A stretch of 37,606 nucleotides of DNA. Source: Pseudonocardia sp. 73-21 (GTDB lineage Bacteria; Actinomycetota; Actinomycetes; Mycobacteriales; Pseudonocardiaceae). The translations under genes and the position numbers were made by a program. Within the stretch, counting starts at the first letter, position 1. Every line of letters starts with the position of its first letter. This document shows positions 31,391-37,606 of the stretch, piece after piece. The notes under the pieces were generated by a model, which was given only the letters and a program-made list of their open reading frames with translations, ran no database searches and had not been told where the DNA came from. The DNA is taken from contig NZ_MKVV01000097.1 of NCBI RefSeq assembly GCF_001899645.1, forward strand, positions 1-37,606. The letters run 5' to 3'.

Positions 31391-32562
31391 CGCCCGGGAC
31401 CGTACAGGCCGAAGATCAACCGTGGGTCGCCCGGCCGGAAGGTGCCGGTGAACTGGGAGCTGTCACCGATATCCCGGTTGCGCTCGAGCAGCCGGGAACC
31501 GAGCGTGAGCTGCGCGGCCTCCCACGCGGCGAGGGCCGCGGGCACGTCGCCGCCCGCGGCCTCGAGCGCGGCGGCGAGGACCCACCCGTCCTCGACCGCC
31601 TTCGCCGTGCCGGCCGCGGCGTGCGGGCGGACGGCGAACGCGGCGTCGCCGATCAGGCAGGCCCGGTCGAACACCATGCGCGGCACGCCGATGTCGAACA
31701 CGGCCTGGACGAACGGCTCCCCGATGCGCGCAACGACCTCCGCGATCGGGGGTGCGAGCAGCGCCGCCGCCGAGCACCGCAGCTCGTCGACCAGCTCGTC
31801 GCGCACCGAGCCCGGGGGCAGCGACACCGGCCGCGGCTGCCCGTCGCGGTCGGTGAGGAAGGCGGCCAGGTCGGGCTCTGCCACGTTGCGGTACCAGACC
31901 ATGTTGACCAGGCGTTCCCCGACGTCGACCGCCCCGTCGGGCCCGGGTATCGGGTAGACCAGGACGTGGCTGTCGGACAGGACCTGGTAGGTCAGCGCGT
32001 CGTGCACCGCGTCGAACGTCGGTCCGTCGAGTTCCCGCTCGGGCACCGTCCCCCGCCACGCGACGTAGCCCGCGTAGCGCGCCTCGACCTCGGGCAGCAA
32101 CGTCGACCGTCCGACCGAACCGATCCCGTCGGCGCAGACGAGCAGGTCGGCCCGTACGGCACCGCCGTCGGCGAAGCACACCTGCACGCCCGTGCCGTCC
32201 GTGGCGAAGGACGTCACGTCCCGGCCCAGCCGGTACCGCTCGGTGCCGATCGCGTCGAGCAGGGTCCGGTAGATCGTGTTCCAGGAGGAGAAGCGGTACA
32301 GGTGGCGCTGGGAGTGCCGGACCGAACCGTCGCGCTCGAGGAAGCGGATCCAGTCGGTGCTGGAGGTGATCCGCCCGACCGGGATCCCCAGGCGTTCCAC
32401 TGGGTAGCGCAGGGTCTCGGGCAGCACGGCGATGCCCGCGCCGCGCGCCTGCAGCGTCTCCCGCGATCGCTCGTACACCGTGACGTCGCAGCCGATGTCG
32501 CGCAGCAGCAGCGCGGCGGTGAGCCCGCCCAGCGAGCCCCCGACGACCGCGACGGCGGGCAT
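31387..32562 (-). CDS. FAD-dependent aromatic monooxygenase (group A hydroxylase-like)
   Basis: 391 aa. The FAD dinucleotide motif VVGGSLGGLTAALLLRDIG starts at residue 5; the DG motif is in LVCADGIGSVGRSTL; the second FAD contact is CLIGDAAFAVRPHAAAGTAK. Members such as 2,6-dihydroxypyridine and 6-hydroxynicotinate hydroxylases act on phenolic or hydroxylated N-heteroaromatics with NAD(P)H and O2. Resemblance to the 2,6-dihydroxypyridine 3-monooxygenase style (RHSQRHLYRFSSWNTIYRTL) is suggestive only. ATG at 32562 is chosen; a TTG at 32586 overlapping the PPOX stop is an alternative. Confidence 0.88.
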   Translation of the reverse strand: MPAVAVVGGSLGGLTAALLLRDIGCDVTVYERSRETLQARGAGIAVLPETLRYPVERLGIPVGRITSSTDWIRFLERDGSVRHSQRHLYRFSSWNTIYRTLLDAIGTERYRLGRDVTSFATDGTGVQVCFADGGAVRADLLVCADGIGSVGRSTLLPEVEARYAGYVAWRGTVPERELDGPTFDAVHDALTYQVLSDSHVLVYPIPGPDGAVDVGERLVNMVWYRNVAEPDLAAFLTDRDGQPRPVSLPPGSVRDELVDELRCSAAALLAPPIAEVVARIGEPFVQAVFDIGVPRMVFDRACLIGDAAFAVRPHAAAGTAKAVEDGWVLAAALEAAGGDVPAALAAWEAAQLTLGSRLLERNRDIGDSSQFTGTFRPGDPRLIFGLYGPGR

Positions 32563-32582
32563 GGCCGCCGCCGTCGTCGCGC

Positions 32583-33104
32583 TCAAGGACGGCCGAAGGT
32601 GGCGATCGAGTCGACGGTGAGCTCGAACAGCACCCGGCGCTCCTCGCGGCCCGGGTCGCGCAGAGCGTAGGCGCCCGGGTCGCCGGTGTACTTGTGCCAG
32701 ATCCGGTCGAGCTGGGCCGTGACGCGCTGCCCCTCCACCGGGTCGTCCTCGGAGATCTCCCGGCTGACCGTGGCCTTGATGCTGATCCAGTGGTAGGCGT
32801 TGGCCGGGTTCATCAGCAGGAACGTGGCCTCCGGGGCCTTGCGCAGCCAGTCGACCTTCCTGCGGTGCGTGGCCAGGTTGAGCAGCACGGTGTCGCCCTC
32901 GTAGTCGAACCAGACCGGCGTCAGGTTCGACCGGCCGGTGCCCCCGGTGACGGACACGACCGCCGTGACCGGATCGTCGATCAGCTGTTTGTAGATCGGG
33001 TCGAGGTCGCCGAGGCTCGAGACCGAGGCCCGGTCGCCGACCTCGAACTGGCCCGGCTGGGTGCCCTCGGAGACGTCCCGGAACTTGGCCACTGTGATCG
33101 CCAT
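32583..33104 (-). CDS. PPOX-class F420-dependent oxidoreductase-like protein
   Basis: 173 aa split-barrel protein. Motifs: VTGGTGRSNLTPVWFDYEGD (about 59-78), ATHRRKVDWLRKAPEATFLL (about 85-104) and HWISIKATVSREI. Fits the F420- or FMN-binding TIGR03618-type group. It is the first gene of the operon PPOX-FAD monooxygenase-GntR-DUF3500-PucR and has GAGGGAG before the ATG. A reductive step on a ring or double bond is possible. Confidence 0.85.
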   Translation of the reverse strand: MAITVAKFRDVSEGTQPGQFEVGDRASVSSLGDLDPIYKQLIDDPVTAVVSVTGGTGRSNLTPVWFDYEGDTVLLNLATHRRKVDWLRKAPEATFLLMNPANAYHWISIKATVSREISEDDPVEGQRVTAQLDRIWHKYTGDPGAYALRDPGREERRVLFELTVDSIATFGRP

Positions 33105-33130
33105 CGTTGGCTCCCTCAGATCGACACACG

Positions 33131-33144
33131 AACTGCTGACACTT
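33131..33144 (+). promoter_or_regulatory. Candidate GntR operator, copy 1
   Basis: AACTGCTGACACTT lies 27 nt upstream of the PPOX start and matches 12 of 14 positions of the reverse complement of the element at 33226-33239. Confidence 0.6.
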
Positions 33145-33225
33145 CGGCAGAAGCTAGGCGCGCGCGAACGACATGTCCAGGCTGTGAACAGAGCATTCTC
33201 CAACGCTACGGTGAGACCATTCGCT

Positions 33226-33239
33226 AAGTGTCAACACTT
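33226..33239 (-). promoter_or_regulatory. Candidate GntR operator, copy 2 (palindrome AAGTGT-CA-ACACTT)
   Basis: A perfect 6-bp inverted repeat with a 2-nt spacer, 11 nt upstream of the TPP-enzyme start. The core T-G-T-n-n-A-C-A fits FadR-subfamily GntR sites (T-n-G-T-n(0-3)-A-C-n-A pattern). Binding here would block the TPP gene's start region. Confidence 0.65.
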
Positions 33240-33250
33240 GAGGTGGAGAC

Positions 33251-34843
33251 GTGGAGCCGACCACGACCCGCGGGCTGGCCGCCGCACTCGCCGACGGGCT
33301 GCTCGCCGCGGGCGTCCGACGCATCTTCGGGGTCCCCGGCGGGGGACCCAACCTCGACGTGATCGGCGCCGCGGCCGAGCGCGGCATCGGCTTCGTCCTC
33401 ACCCACGGCGAGACGGCCGCCTGCATCGCCGCATCGACCTACGGCCGGCTGACCGGGACACCCGGCACCGCGCTCGTGACCCGGGGACCCGGCCTGACCA
33501 GCGCGGCCAACGGTCTCGCTCAGGCAACCCTCGACCGGGCCCCGCTGCTCCTGGTCAGCGACACCGTCCCGGCGTCCACGGCGGACCGCACCGCGCACCA
33601 GCGACTGGACCAGGTCGCCGCCGCGGCACCGCTGACGAAGTGGAGCGGCACGCTCGGCTACGGCGGGGCGGCGGCGGTGGCCGAGGCAGCGGCCCGGCTG
33701 ACCCTGCGCTCCCCGGCTGGGGCCGTGCACCTGGCGTTCGACCCGACGACCGCCGGTGACCTTCCGCCGGAACCGACGGCCCCTCCCGTCGTCGATCCGG
33801 AGCACATGACGGACGCACGCAGCCTGGTGGCCGCCGCGCGGCGTCCGGTCGTCCTCGTGGGGGTCGACGCGATCCCCGACGGGGCCGCCGTCCGCCGAGC
33901 CCTGGCGGGTCTCGAGTGCCCGGTGCTGGTCACCTACGCGGCGAAGGGCGTGGTGCCCGAATCCTGGCCGACCTTCGCCGGACTGTTCACCGGCGCCGCC
34001 GTCGAACAGCCGCTGCTCGCGGAAGCGGACCTGGTCGTCGGGATCGGGCTGGACACGGTCGAGGCAATTCCGGGGCCGTGGTCGGCCCGGGCCGCGGTCG
34101 TCCTCGTCCACTCGCACCCCGCCGCGACCGCCTACTTCGGCGATCCCTTGTTGCTCGTCGGCCCTTACACCACTCTTCTGCCCGCCGTCCTGGAGGATGT
34201 CGCACCGGACTGGCCGCCCGGCGCGGGGCGCCGCATCCACGACAGCGTCTTCGACCGGCTCGGCGCTCATCCCCCCGCCGGGCCCGGCACCCTCACCCCG
34301 CTCGACCTGGTGCGCACAACCCGTGCGGCGCTCGGCGACGTCCTGCTCACCGTCGACGCCGGCGCGCACATGCTCGCCACGATGCCGCTGTGGGCCACGG
34401 ACGGTCCGGACCCCGTCCTGATCTCCAACGGCCTGTCCACCATGGGGTTCGCCCTACCCGCGGCGATCGGAGTCGCGCTGGCGCGCCCGGGACGCCGGGT
34501 CGCCTGTCTGACGGGTGACGGCGGGCTCGGCATGGCCATCTCCGAGATCGAGACGCTCGCCCGCCTGGCCCTCGACGTCACCATCATCGTGTTCAACGAC
34601 GCGGCGCTCACCCTCATCGCGCTCAAGCAGCGCGACGCTCAGGGCGGCACCCCAGCCGTCACCTACGCGCCGACGGACTTTGCCGCGGTCGCCGGCGCGA
34701 TGGGCGTGCCCGGTGTCGTCGCCGGAAACGTCGACGAACTGCGCCGCACACTGGAGTCGGTGCCGCACGGGCCGCTGCTGGTCGACGCGCGGATCGACCC
34801 CGGCCCCTACCTCCATATCATCGACACGATCAGGGGCCGATAG
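33251..34843 (+). CDS. Thiamine diphosphate-dependent enzyme, acetolactate synthase-like
   Basis: 530 aa. The catalytic Glu54 (THGETAACIAASTYGR) activates ThDP; the N-terminus is VRRIFGVPGGGPNLD. The ThDP/Mg site is TGDGGLGMAISEIETLARLA (about 422-441) followed by VFNDAAL. The central domain lacks an obvious FAD-binding sequence, so it may be a 2-oxo acid decarboxylase or carboligase rather than a true biosynthetic AHAS; no regulatory subunit is near. GTG start with GGTGGAG upstream. It is divergent from the PPOX operon and shares its candidate operators. Confidence 0.88.
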   Translation: MEPTTTRGLAAALADGLLAAGVRRIFGVPGGGPNLDVIGAAAERGIGFVLTHGETAACIAASTYGRLTGTPGTALVTRGPGLTSAANGLAQATLDRAPLLLVSDTVPASTADRTAHQRLDQVAAAAPLTKWSGTLGYGGAAAVAEAAARLTLRSPAGAVHLAFDPTTAGDLPPEPTAPPVVDPEHMTDARSLVAAARRPVVLVGVDAIPDGAAVRRALAGLECPVLVTYAAKGVVPESWPTFAGLFTGAAVEQPLLAEADLVVGIGLDTVEAIPGPWSARAAVVLVHSHPAATAYFGDPLLLVGPYTTLLPAVLEDVAPDWPPGAGRRIHDSVFDRLGAHPPAGPGTLTPLDLVRTTRAALGDVLLTVDAGAHMLATMPLWATDGPDPVLISNGLSTMGFALPAAIGVALARPGRRVACLTGDGGLGMAISEIETLARLALDVTIIVFNDAALTLIALKQRDAQGGTPAVTYAPTDFAAVAGAMGVPGVVAGNVDELRRTLESVPHGPLLVDARIDPGPYLHIIDTIRGR

Positions 34844-34884
34844 CACGCGCGCCCGCAACCGGAATCCAGCGACCGAGCCGCCGG

Positions 34885-35052
34885 ATGCACGCCGGCGACC
34901 ACGTCCGCTTCGAGGTCATCAACGGAGACCACGACACCACCCCGCGACGCCGCAAGCTCGACTGGCTGGGCAGCGTCAGCACCGGCGAACACACCCTGAG
35001 CGAGCGCCTCAAGGACGACGTCCGCAACGGAATGGGCCGCCGAGCTGAGTGA
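34885..35052 (+). CDS. Small protein upstream of a PIN toxin fragment, possible antitoxin
   Basis: 55 aa: VRFEVINGDHDTTPRRRKLD, then STGEHTLSERLKDDVRNGM. Charged and probably helical at the C-terminus. Position directly before a VapC-like fragment with overlapping reading frames suggests the antitoxin partner, but no known VapB fold is evident and the end may be frameshifted (the other frame reads W-A-A-E-L-S-E into the toxin). No good ribosome-binding site is seen. Confidence 0.4.
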   Translation: MHAGDHVRFEVINGDHDTTPRRRKLDWLGSVSTGEHTLSERLKDDVRNGMGRRAE

Positions 35053-35212
35053 GATCCTCGTCGACGCCGGCCCCCTCATCGCCGGCTTCGACGACACCGA
35101 TGTCTGGCACGAGCAATGCTCACGGCTCCTCGAGACCCTGCCCGGACCGCTCCTCGTTCCGGCGACCATCGCCGCCGAGGTCTGCTACATGATCAGCCGC
35201 TACAACTTCGGG
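35045..35212 (+). pseudogene. VapC-like PIN-domain toxin, N-terminal fragment
   Basis: The frame reads SEILVDAGPLIAGFDDTDVW then LLVPATIAAEVCYMISR, the PIN N-terminal half with its first catalytic Asp (V-D-A-G-P-L) and the conserved Glu (A-E-V). No ATG, GTG or TTG starts the frame between the upstream in-frame stop (34997) and the motif. The C-terminal half is replaced at about 35205-35212 by a transposase gene in the opposite direction. Confidence 0.75.
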
Positions 35213-35942
35213 TCCCCAGTGCCATCAACGCCACCGCCTCGCCGGCTTTCGCGTCGAGTTCCTGGTCGGGCAGGTGCCCGAGAACCCGGTGCGCGTCACC
35301 GACCAGGCCATCCACCAGTTCAGCCCGGGCAGCGGCGTCGTCCCAGGCGATCCGCGGTTTCCCCGGATCGCCGTAGTCGTGAGCCGTCGTGTGCTCGGCG
35401 ATCACCGCGGCGGCGCCGGGGACCTCGCGGGCGACCCGGCGGACCGCGGCGATCAGCTGGGTGACGGTGTCCTGGGTCGCGACCGCGTCGTCCAGCACCG
35501 TGGAGTCCAGCGCTCGGCGGGTCTTCCCGGTGAGTACCCCCGTCTCGGCGACCACGGTCCTGACCGCCTCGAAGATCCGGTTCGGGCGCTCACTACGGGA
35601 GAGCCCGCGGCGCCAGTAGGTCAACGTCGTCGGGTGAAACCCCGGGTCGGTGACCGCGAGCCCGCACGCGGCCTTCCAGCGCAGATCGAAGGTCAGCGCC
35701 TCGGTCGCTTCCCTGTCCGAGAGCCCGTGCAGGGTCTGCAACACGATCACCGAGGCGACCACCTCGACCGGAACCGACGGACGGCCGCGGCCTGTGGCGA
35801 ACAGGTCCGCGAACAGCTCGGCACCGAACAGATCGTGGCGGTGTGAGGCCGGGAACGCGAACACCCCGCCCTCGGGCAACAGATGACCGGCCAGCGACTC
35901 GACATCCAACAGCTCACGCTGCGGATCAGAACGACCCTTCAC
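35193..35942 (-). pseudogene. IS1182-family transposase, N-terminal half
   Basis: 249-codon frame whose first ~245 residues match IS1182-type DDE transposases: PVEVVASVIVLQTLHGLSDR, then LTFDLRWKAACGLAVTDPGF, SERPNRIFEAVRTVV and LDSTVLDDAVATQDTVTQL. Complete proteins are about 450-550 aa. It stops just after GEAVALMAL, where sequence changes to the PIN-toxin fragment. The second half with the remaining DDE residues is missing, so the enzyme is dead. Confidence 0.85.
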
Positions 35943-35972
35943 GTGGGTGTCGGTCCACGATTTTCAGCAGTC
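35210..35972 (-). mobile_element. Truncated IS1182-type insertion sequence
   Basis: Remnant of an insertion sequence containing the transposase 5' half and its leader. The outer end is probably near GATTTTCAGCAGTCCCC (about 35960-35975); the other end was lost at the toxin junction. No matching terminal repeat or target duplication can be seen because one end is gone. The outer limit is approximate. Confidence 0.6.
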
Positions 35973-35987
35973 CCCTAAATGAGGTGG

Positions 35988-36389
35988 TCATGGTCGGGCT
36001 CGCAGCAGCATGAGTGCGATGTCGTCTCGGGCGTGGCCGTCCTGGAAGGCCAGGACGTCGGCGAGCAGGGTGTCCGCGATCTCGTCGAGCTGGGTCCCCG
36101 CGCAGGAGCTCAGCAACGTCCGGAGGCGATCGGTTCCGTAGAAGCCGTCGCTACCGCGGGCATCGATCACGCCGTCGGTGTAGAGCACGAGCGCATCCCC
36201 CGGACCGAGACGCAACTCGTGTTCGGGCACGTCCAGGTCACGGTAGACCCCCAGGACCGTGCCTGCCATGGTGATGGTCTGCTCCCGCTCGGATGCCTTC
36301 TCAGCCGCCAGCGCCGCGCGTTCCTGGCGCTCCTGCTCGCGAACCTGCTGACGGGCCCACTGCTCATGGTCATTGCGACGCTGCGCCAC
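35988..36389 (-). pseudogene. Chimeric ORF: Mrr-like N-terminal coil joined to a SpoIIE/PP2C phosphatase C-terminus
   Basis: 133 aa. Residues ~43-133 are the end of a SpoIIE-type PP2C phosphatase: DALVLYTDGVIDARGSDGFY and HARDDIALMLLRARP (metal-binding Asp residues of the last motifs). Residues 1-37 (NDHEQWARQQVREQERQERA) are a charged coil like the N-termini of actinobacterial Mrr-type restriction endonucleases. Neither domain is complete, and the join lies near 36263. It is most likely a fusion of two broken genes, not a working protein. Confidence 0.65.
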
Positions 36390-36544
36390 ACGCGGCCCCT
36401 GGGTAGCCGCACTACAGTGCAGGGTAAGTGCGCAACCACGGGGTGCGGTACAGCCACCGGAGTGGCGGCGACCAACCGTCTCGATAGGCCACAGTTGATC
36501 ACTATCGGATCTTCTGTGTCTTATATATGCAGGTCAAGACTCCG

Positions 36545-36586
36545 AGCCGGAGGAGGGGATCGAACCCTCGGCCTACCGCTTACAAG
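36545..36586 (-). other. tRNA-Thr(TGT) 3' half, candidate attachment (att) site
   Basis: On the minus strand, reading from the anticodon loop CTTGTAA (36580-36586) to the discriminator base, the sequence has 3' anticodon stem GCGGT, a T-arm GAGGG-TTCGATC-CCCTC and acceptor 3' strand CTCCGGC. The 5' half of the tRNA is absent: sequence upstream cannot pair with the anticodon or acceptor strands. A tRNA 3' half starting in the anticodon loop is the standard footprint of a tyrosine-integrase attachment core. By orientation the element lies to the right. Confidence 0.72.
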
Positions 36587-36673
36587 ACGCTCGTTCCGCG
36601 ACTTCCAGGGCCTCTACCTGCGATAAAAGTCGTCGTCCTGGCCTCATGGACAGCGTCTGAGCACGGCGTCCGC

Positions 36674-36940
36674 CTACGTTTCGTGCCACATGTGGTGCCA
36701 CGTCCCGGCCAGCGCGTCGAGATCGACGTCTCCCTCCTCGGTCAGTCCGGGAAGCACCATCAGCTCGGCGCCGGCCACCCTGAGCCGGTACTCCTGCCGG
36801 CCGCGATCTGCCGCGACCACCACCAGAGCGTCGACAGCCGCCCCGGCCGCAGCCGCGTGCGTCGCCTCGTGCCCGGACGCGACCGTCTGCACGTTCTCTA
36901 CCCCGCTCGGGAGCACCCCAACCCACCACTTCACGTCCAT
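36674..36940 (-). CDS. Small hypothetical protein, 88 aa, probable integrative-element gene
   Basis: 88 aa from ATG 36940 (MDVKWWVGVLPSGVENVQTV; AGAELMVLPGLTEEGDVDLD; LAGTWHHMWHET). Compact alpha/beta composition, cytoplasmic, no recognised catalytic motif. It follows the 175-aa gene by 71 nt on the same strand. Proximity to the att-like site and absence from ordinary housekeeping families suggest it belongs to the mobile element. Confidence 0.65.
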   Translation of the reverse strand: MDVKWWVGVLPSGVENVQTVASGHEATHAAAAGAAVDALVVVAADRGRQEYRLRVAGAELMVLPGLTEEGDVDLDALAGTWHHMWHET

Positions 36941-36958
36941 GCCCGCGATGGTGACGCA

Positions 36959-36990
36959 CTCGGGGCGGCCGCGTCGGCGACCGCCCCGAG
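36959..36990. terminator. GC-rich hairpin between the two element genes
   Basis: Perfect 10-bp inverted repeat CTCGGGGCGG / CCGCCCCGAG with a 12-nt loop. There is no T tract on the minus strand, so it may attenuate, stabilise mRNA or mark a protein-binding or origin region rather than terminate. Confidence 0.45.
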
Positions 36991-37009
36991 TTGTCCACAG
37001 TTGTCCGCC
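36991..37009 (+). other. Tandem DnaA-box-like repeats
   Basis: TTGTCCACA (perfect actinobacterial DnaA box) is followed at a 10-bp period by TTGTCCGCC. They abut the hairpin at 36959-36990. One perfect 9-mer could be chance; tandem phasing next to a hairpin is more notable. Confidence 0.35.
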
Positions 37010-37011
37010 TG

Positions 37012-37539
37012 CTACTCGTCGTCGGTGGGGTTGTCGCCGAGCAGCCGCGCGGCCTGCCGCCACGTGCGGTGCATCGAGGCGAACGCCGTGGCGTCGTGGA
37101 CCAGCCACGTGATCGGGCCGACCTTGATCCGCAGCACCGCCGGAACGGCGCCGTCGGCGCGCGCGGGCTCCAGCCCCGCGGTCACCTGCGGGGTACCGAC
37201 GAGATGCACCATCGCCGACACGGTGGACGGCCCGATCAGCAGCGGGCGGCGCCCGGTCACCGCCGGAGTAAGCCCGCGCGCGTGCACGGCCGCATCCGCC
37301 CACCCCTCCGCGACGGCCCGTGCGGTGATCCCACTGCGGAGGTATACGAGCACATTTCCGAGGACGATTCCCAGCTGCTGCTCGGGCGTGGCCGCGTGGG
37401 TGAGGTCAAGGCGCGCCGGGACGAGTCCGGCGGCTCGGACGACCACCTGGGTCACCACCGATGCCGAGGTGATCAGCCGCGCCTGCGGCTGAGCGGTTGT
37501 GGGCTGTGTGTCGGCGGTGCGTGCACGTCGTGCGGTCAT
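37012..37539 (-). CDS. Hypothetical protein, 175 aa, probable integrative-element gene
   Basis: 175 aa with a good GGAGG before ATG 37539. After an Arg/Thr-rich lead it shows helical segments (LITSASVVTQVVVRAAGLVP; EQQLGIVLGNVLVYLRSGIT) and a C-terminal strand region ending NPTDDE. It has no clear enzyme motif, and I do not recognise the family. Its style resembles conserved hypothetical genes of actinobacterial integrative conjugative elements, consistent with the att-like site to its left. Upstream sequence to the window end (67 nt) holds its promoter. Confidence 0.7.
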   Translation of the reverse strand: MTARRARTADTQPTTAQPQARLITSASVVTQVVVRAAGLVPARLDLTHAATPEQQLGIVLGNVLVYLRSGITARAVAEGWADAAVHARGLTPAVTGRRPLLIGPSTVSAMVHLVGTPQVTAGLEPARADGAVPAVLRIKVGPITWLVHDATAFASMHRTWRQAARLLGDNPTDDE

Positions 37540-37606
37540 GGTGGCCTCCGTAAGGTTGTTGATGTTCGGGACGGGAGGTTCCGGACGCCCGGGACGGCAG
37601 GGTGTG

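Noticed and set aside
33251..34843. Biosynthetic acetolactate synthase large subunit (ilvB)
   Set aside because: No small subunit or ilvC nearby, catabolic context and GntR-type control; only the ThDP superfamily is supported.
36545..36586. Intact tRNA gene
   Set aside because: The 5' acceptor, D-arm and 5' anticodon stem cannot be found; the sequence on that side does not pair with the 3' half.
1..37606. CRISPR arrays or rRNA genes
   Set aside because: No regularly spaced direct repeats of 24-40 nt and no conserved rRNA stretches were seen.

Overview
The window is GC-rich actinobacterial DNA. GTG starts are frequent, 1-4 nt stop/start overlaps couple many genes, and it carries a WhiB regulator, F420-type PPOX proteins, an ectoine operon and an ECF42-type sigma factor. 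It resembles Pseudonocardia or a relative; this is inferred from gene style, not from a marker gene.

Region 1 (1-9.5 kb) is ordinary chromosome. It holds the start of an ectoine operon (ectA, ectB), a sigma factor coupled to a DGPF/YCII protein, a STAS-WhiB-zinc-peptide trio joined by 4-nt overlaps, a dienelactone hydrolase-like gene divergent from a zinc alcohol dehydrogenase, an Ala/Lys-rich DUF2188 protein, and a pair of Rieske proteins, one membrane-anchored. A strong terminator closes it at about 9.5 kb.

Region 2 (9.5-10.34 kb) is a graveyard of gene fragments: a headless RibD/DHFR-type reductase, a MASE1-like fragment and an MFS transporter fragment.

Region 3 (10.4-21.55 kb) is an aromatic meta-cleavage cluster. 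One operon encodes a class III extradiol dioxygenase, a ferredoxin reductase, a 7Fe ferredoxin and a semialdehyde dehydrogenase. A divergent hydratase faces it. A second eight-gene operon encodes hydratase, decarboxylase, 4-OT tautomerase, alpha/beta hydrolase, Rieske oxygenase beta subunit, amidohydrolase-type decarboxylase, Rieske oxygenase alpha subunit and an IclR regulator. A 17-bp element lies upstream of both operons (14/17 identical) and is a candidate IclR operator. Together the genes supply ring hydroxylation with its electron chain, ring cleavage and the 4-oxalocrotonate branch. The aldolase and acetaldehyde dehydrogenase are not in the window.

Region 4 (21.56-21.97 kb) is a second small graveyard (DUF421 and PIN-toxin remnants).

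Region 5 (22.07-34.84 kb) holds three units. A five-gene operon encodes a three-subunit molybdenum hydroxylase, an SDR and a cyclase-family hydrolase. Next comes a GntR-containing operon: PPOX, FAD monooxygenase, GntR, DUF3500 and a GAF-PucR activator. Divergent from it is a thiamine-diphosphate enzyme. The shared 146-bp promoter gap contains two copies of a 14-bp operator-like sequence (12/14 identical). This is probably a second, uncharacterised catabolic system for a (hetero)aromatic compound.

Region 6 (34.85-37.6 kb) is a mobile boundary: a PIN toxin cut by an IS1182-type transposase remnant, a chimeric phosphatase ORF, the 3' half of a tRNA-Thr(TGT) that looks like an attachment site, and two small genes that probably belong to an integrative element running off the right edge.
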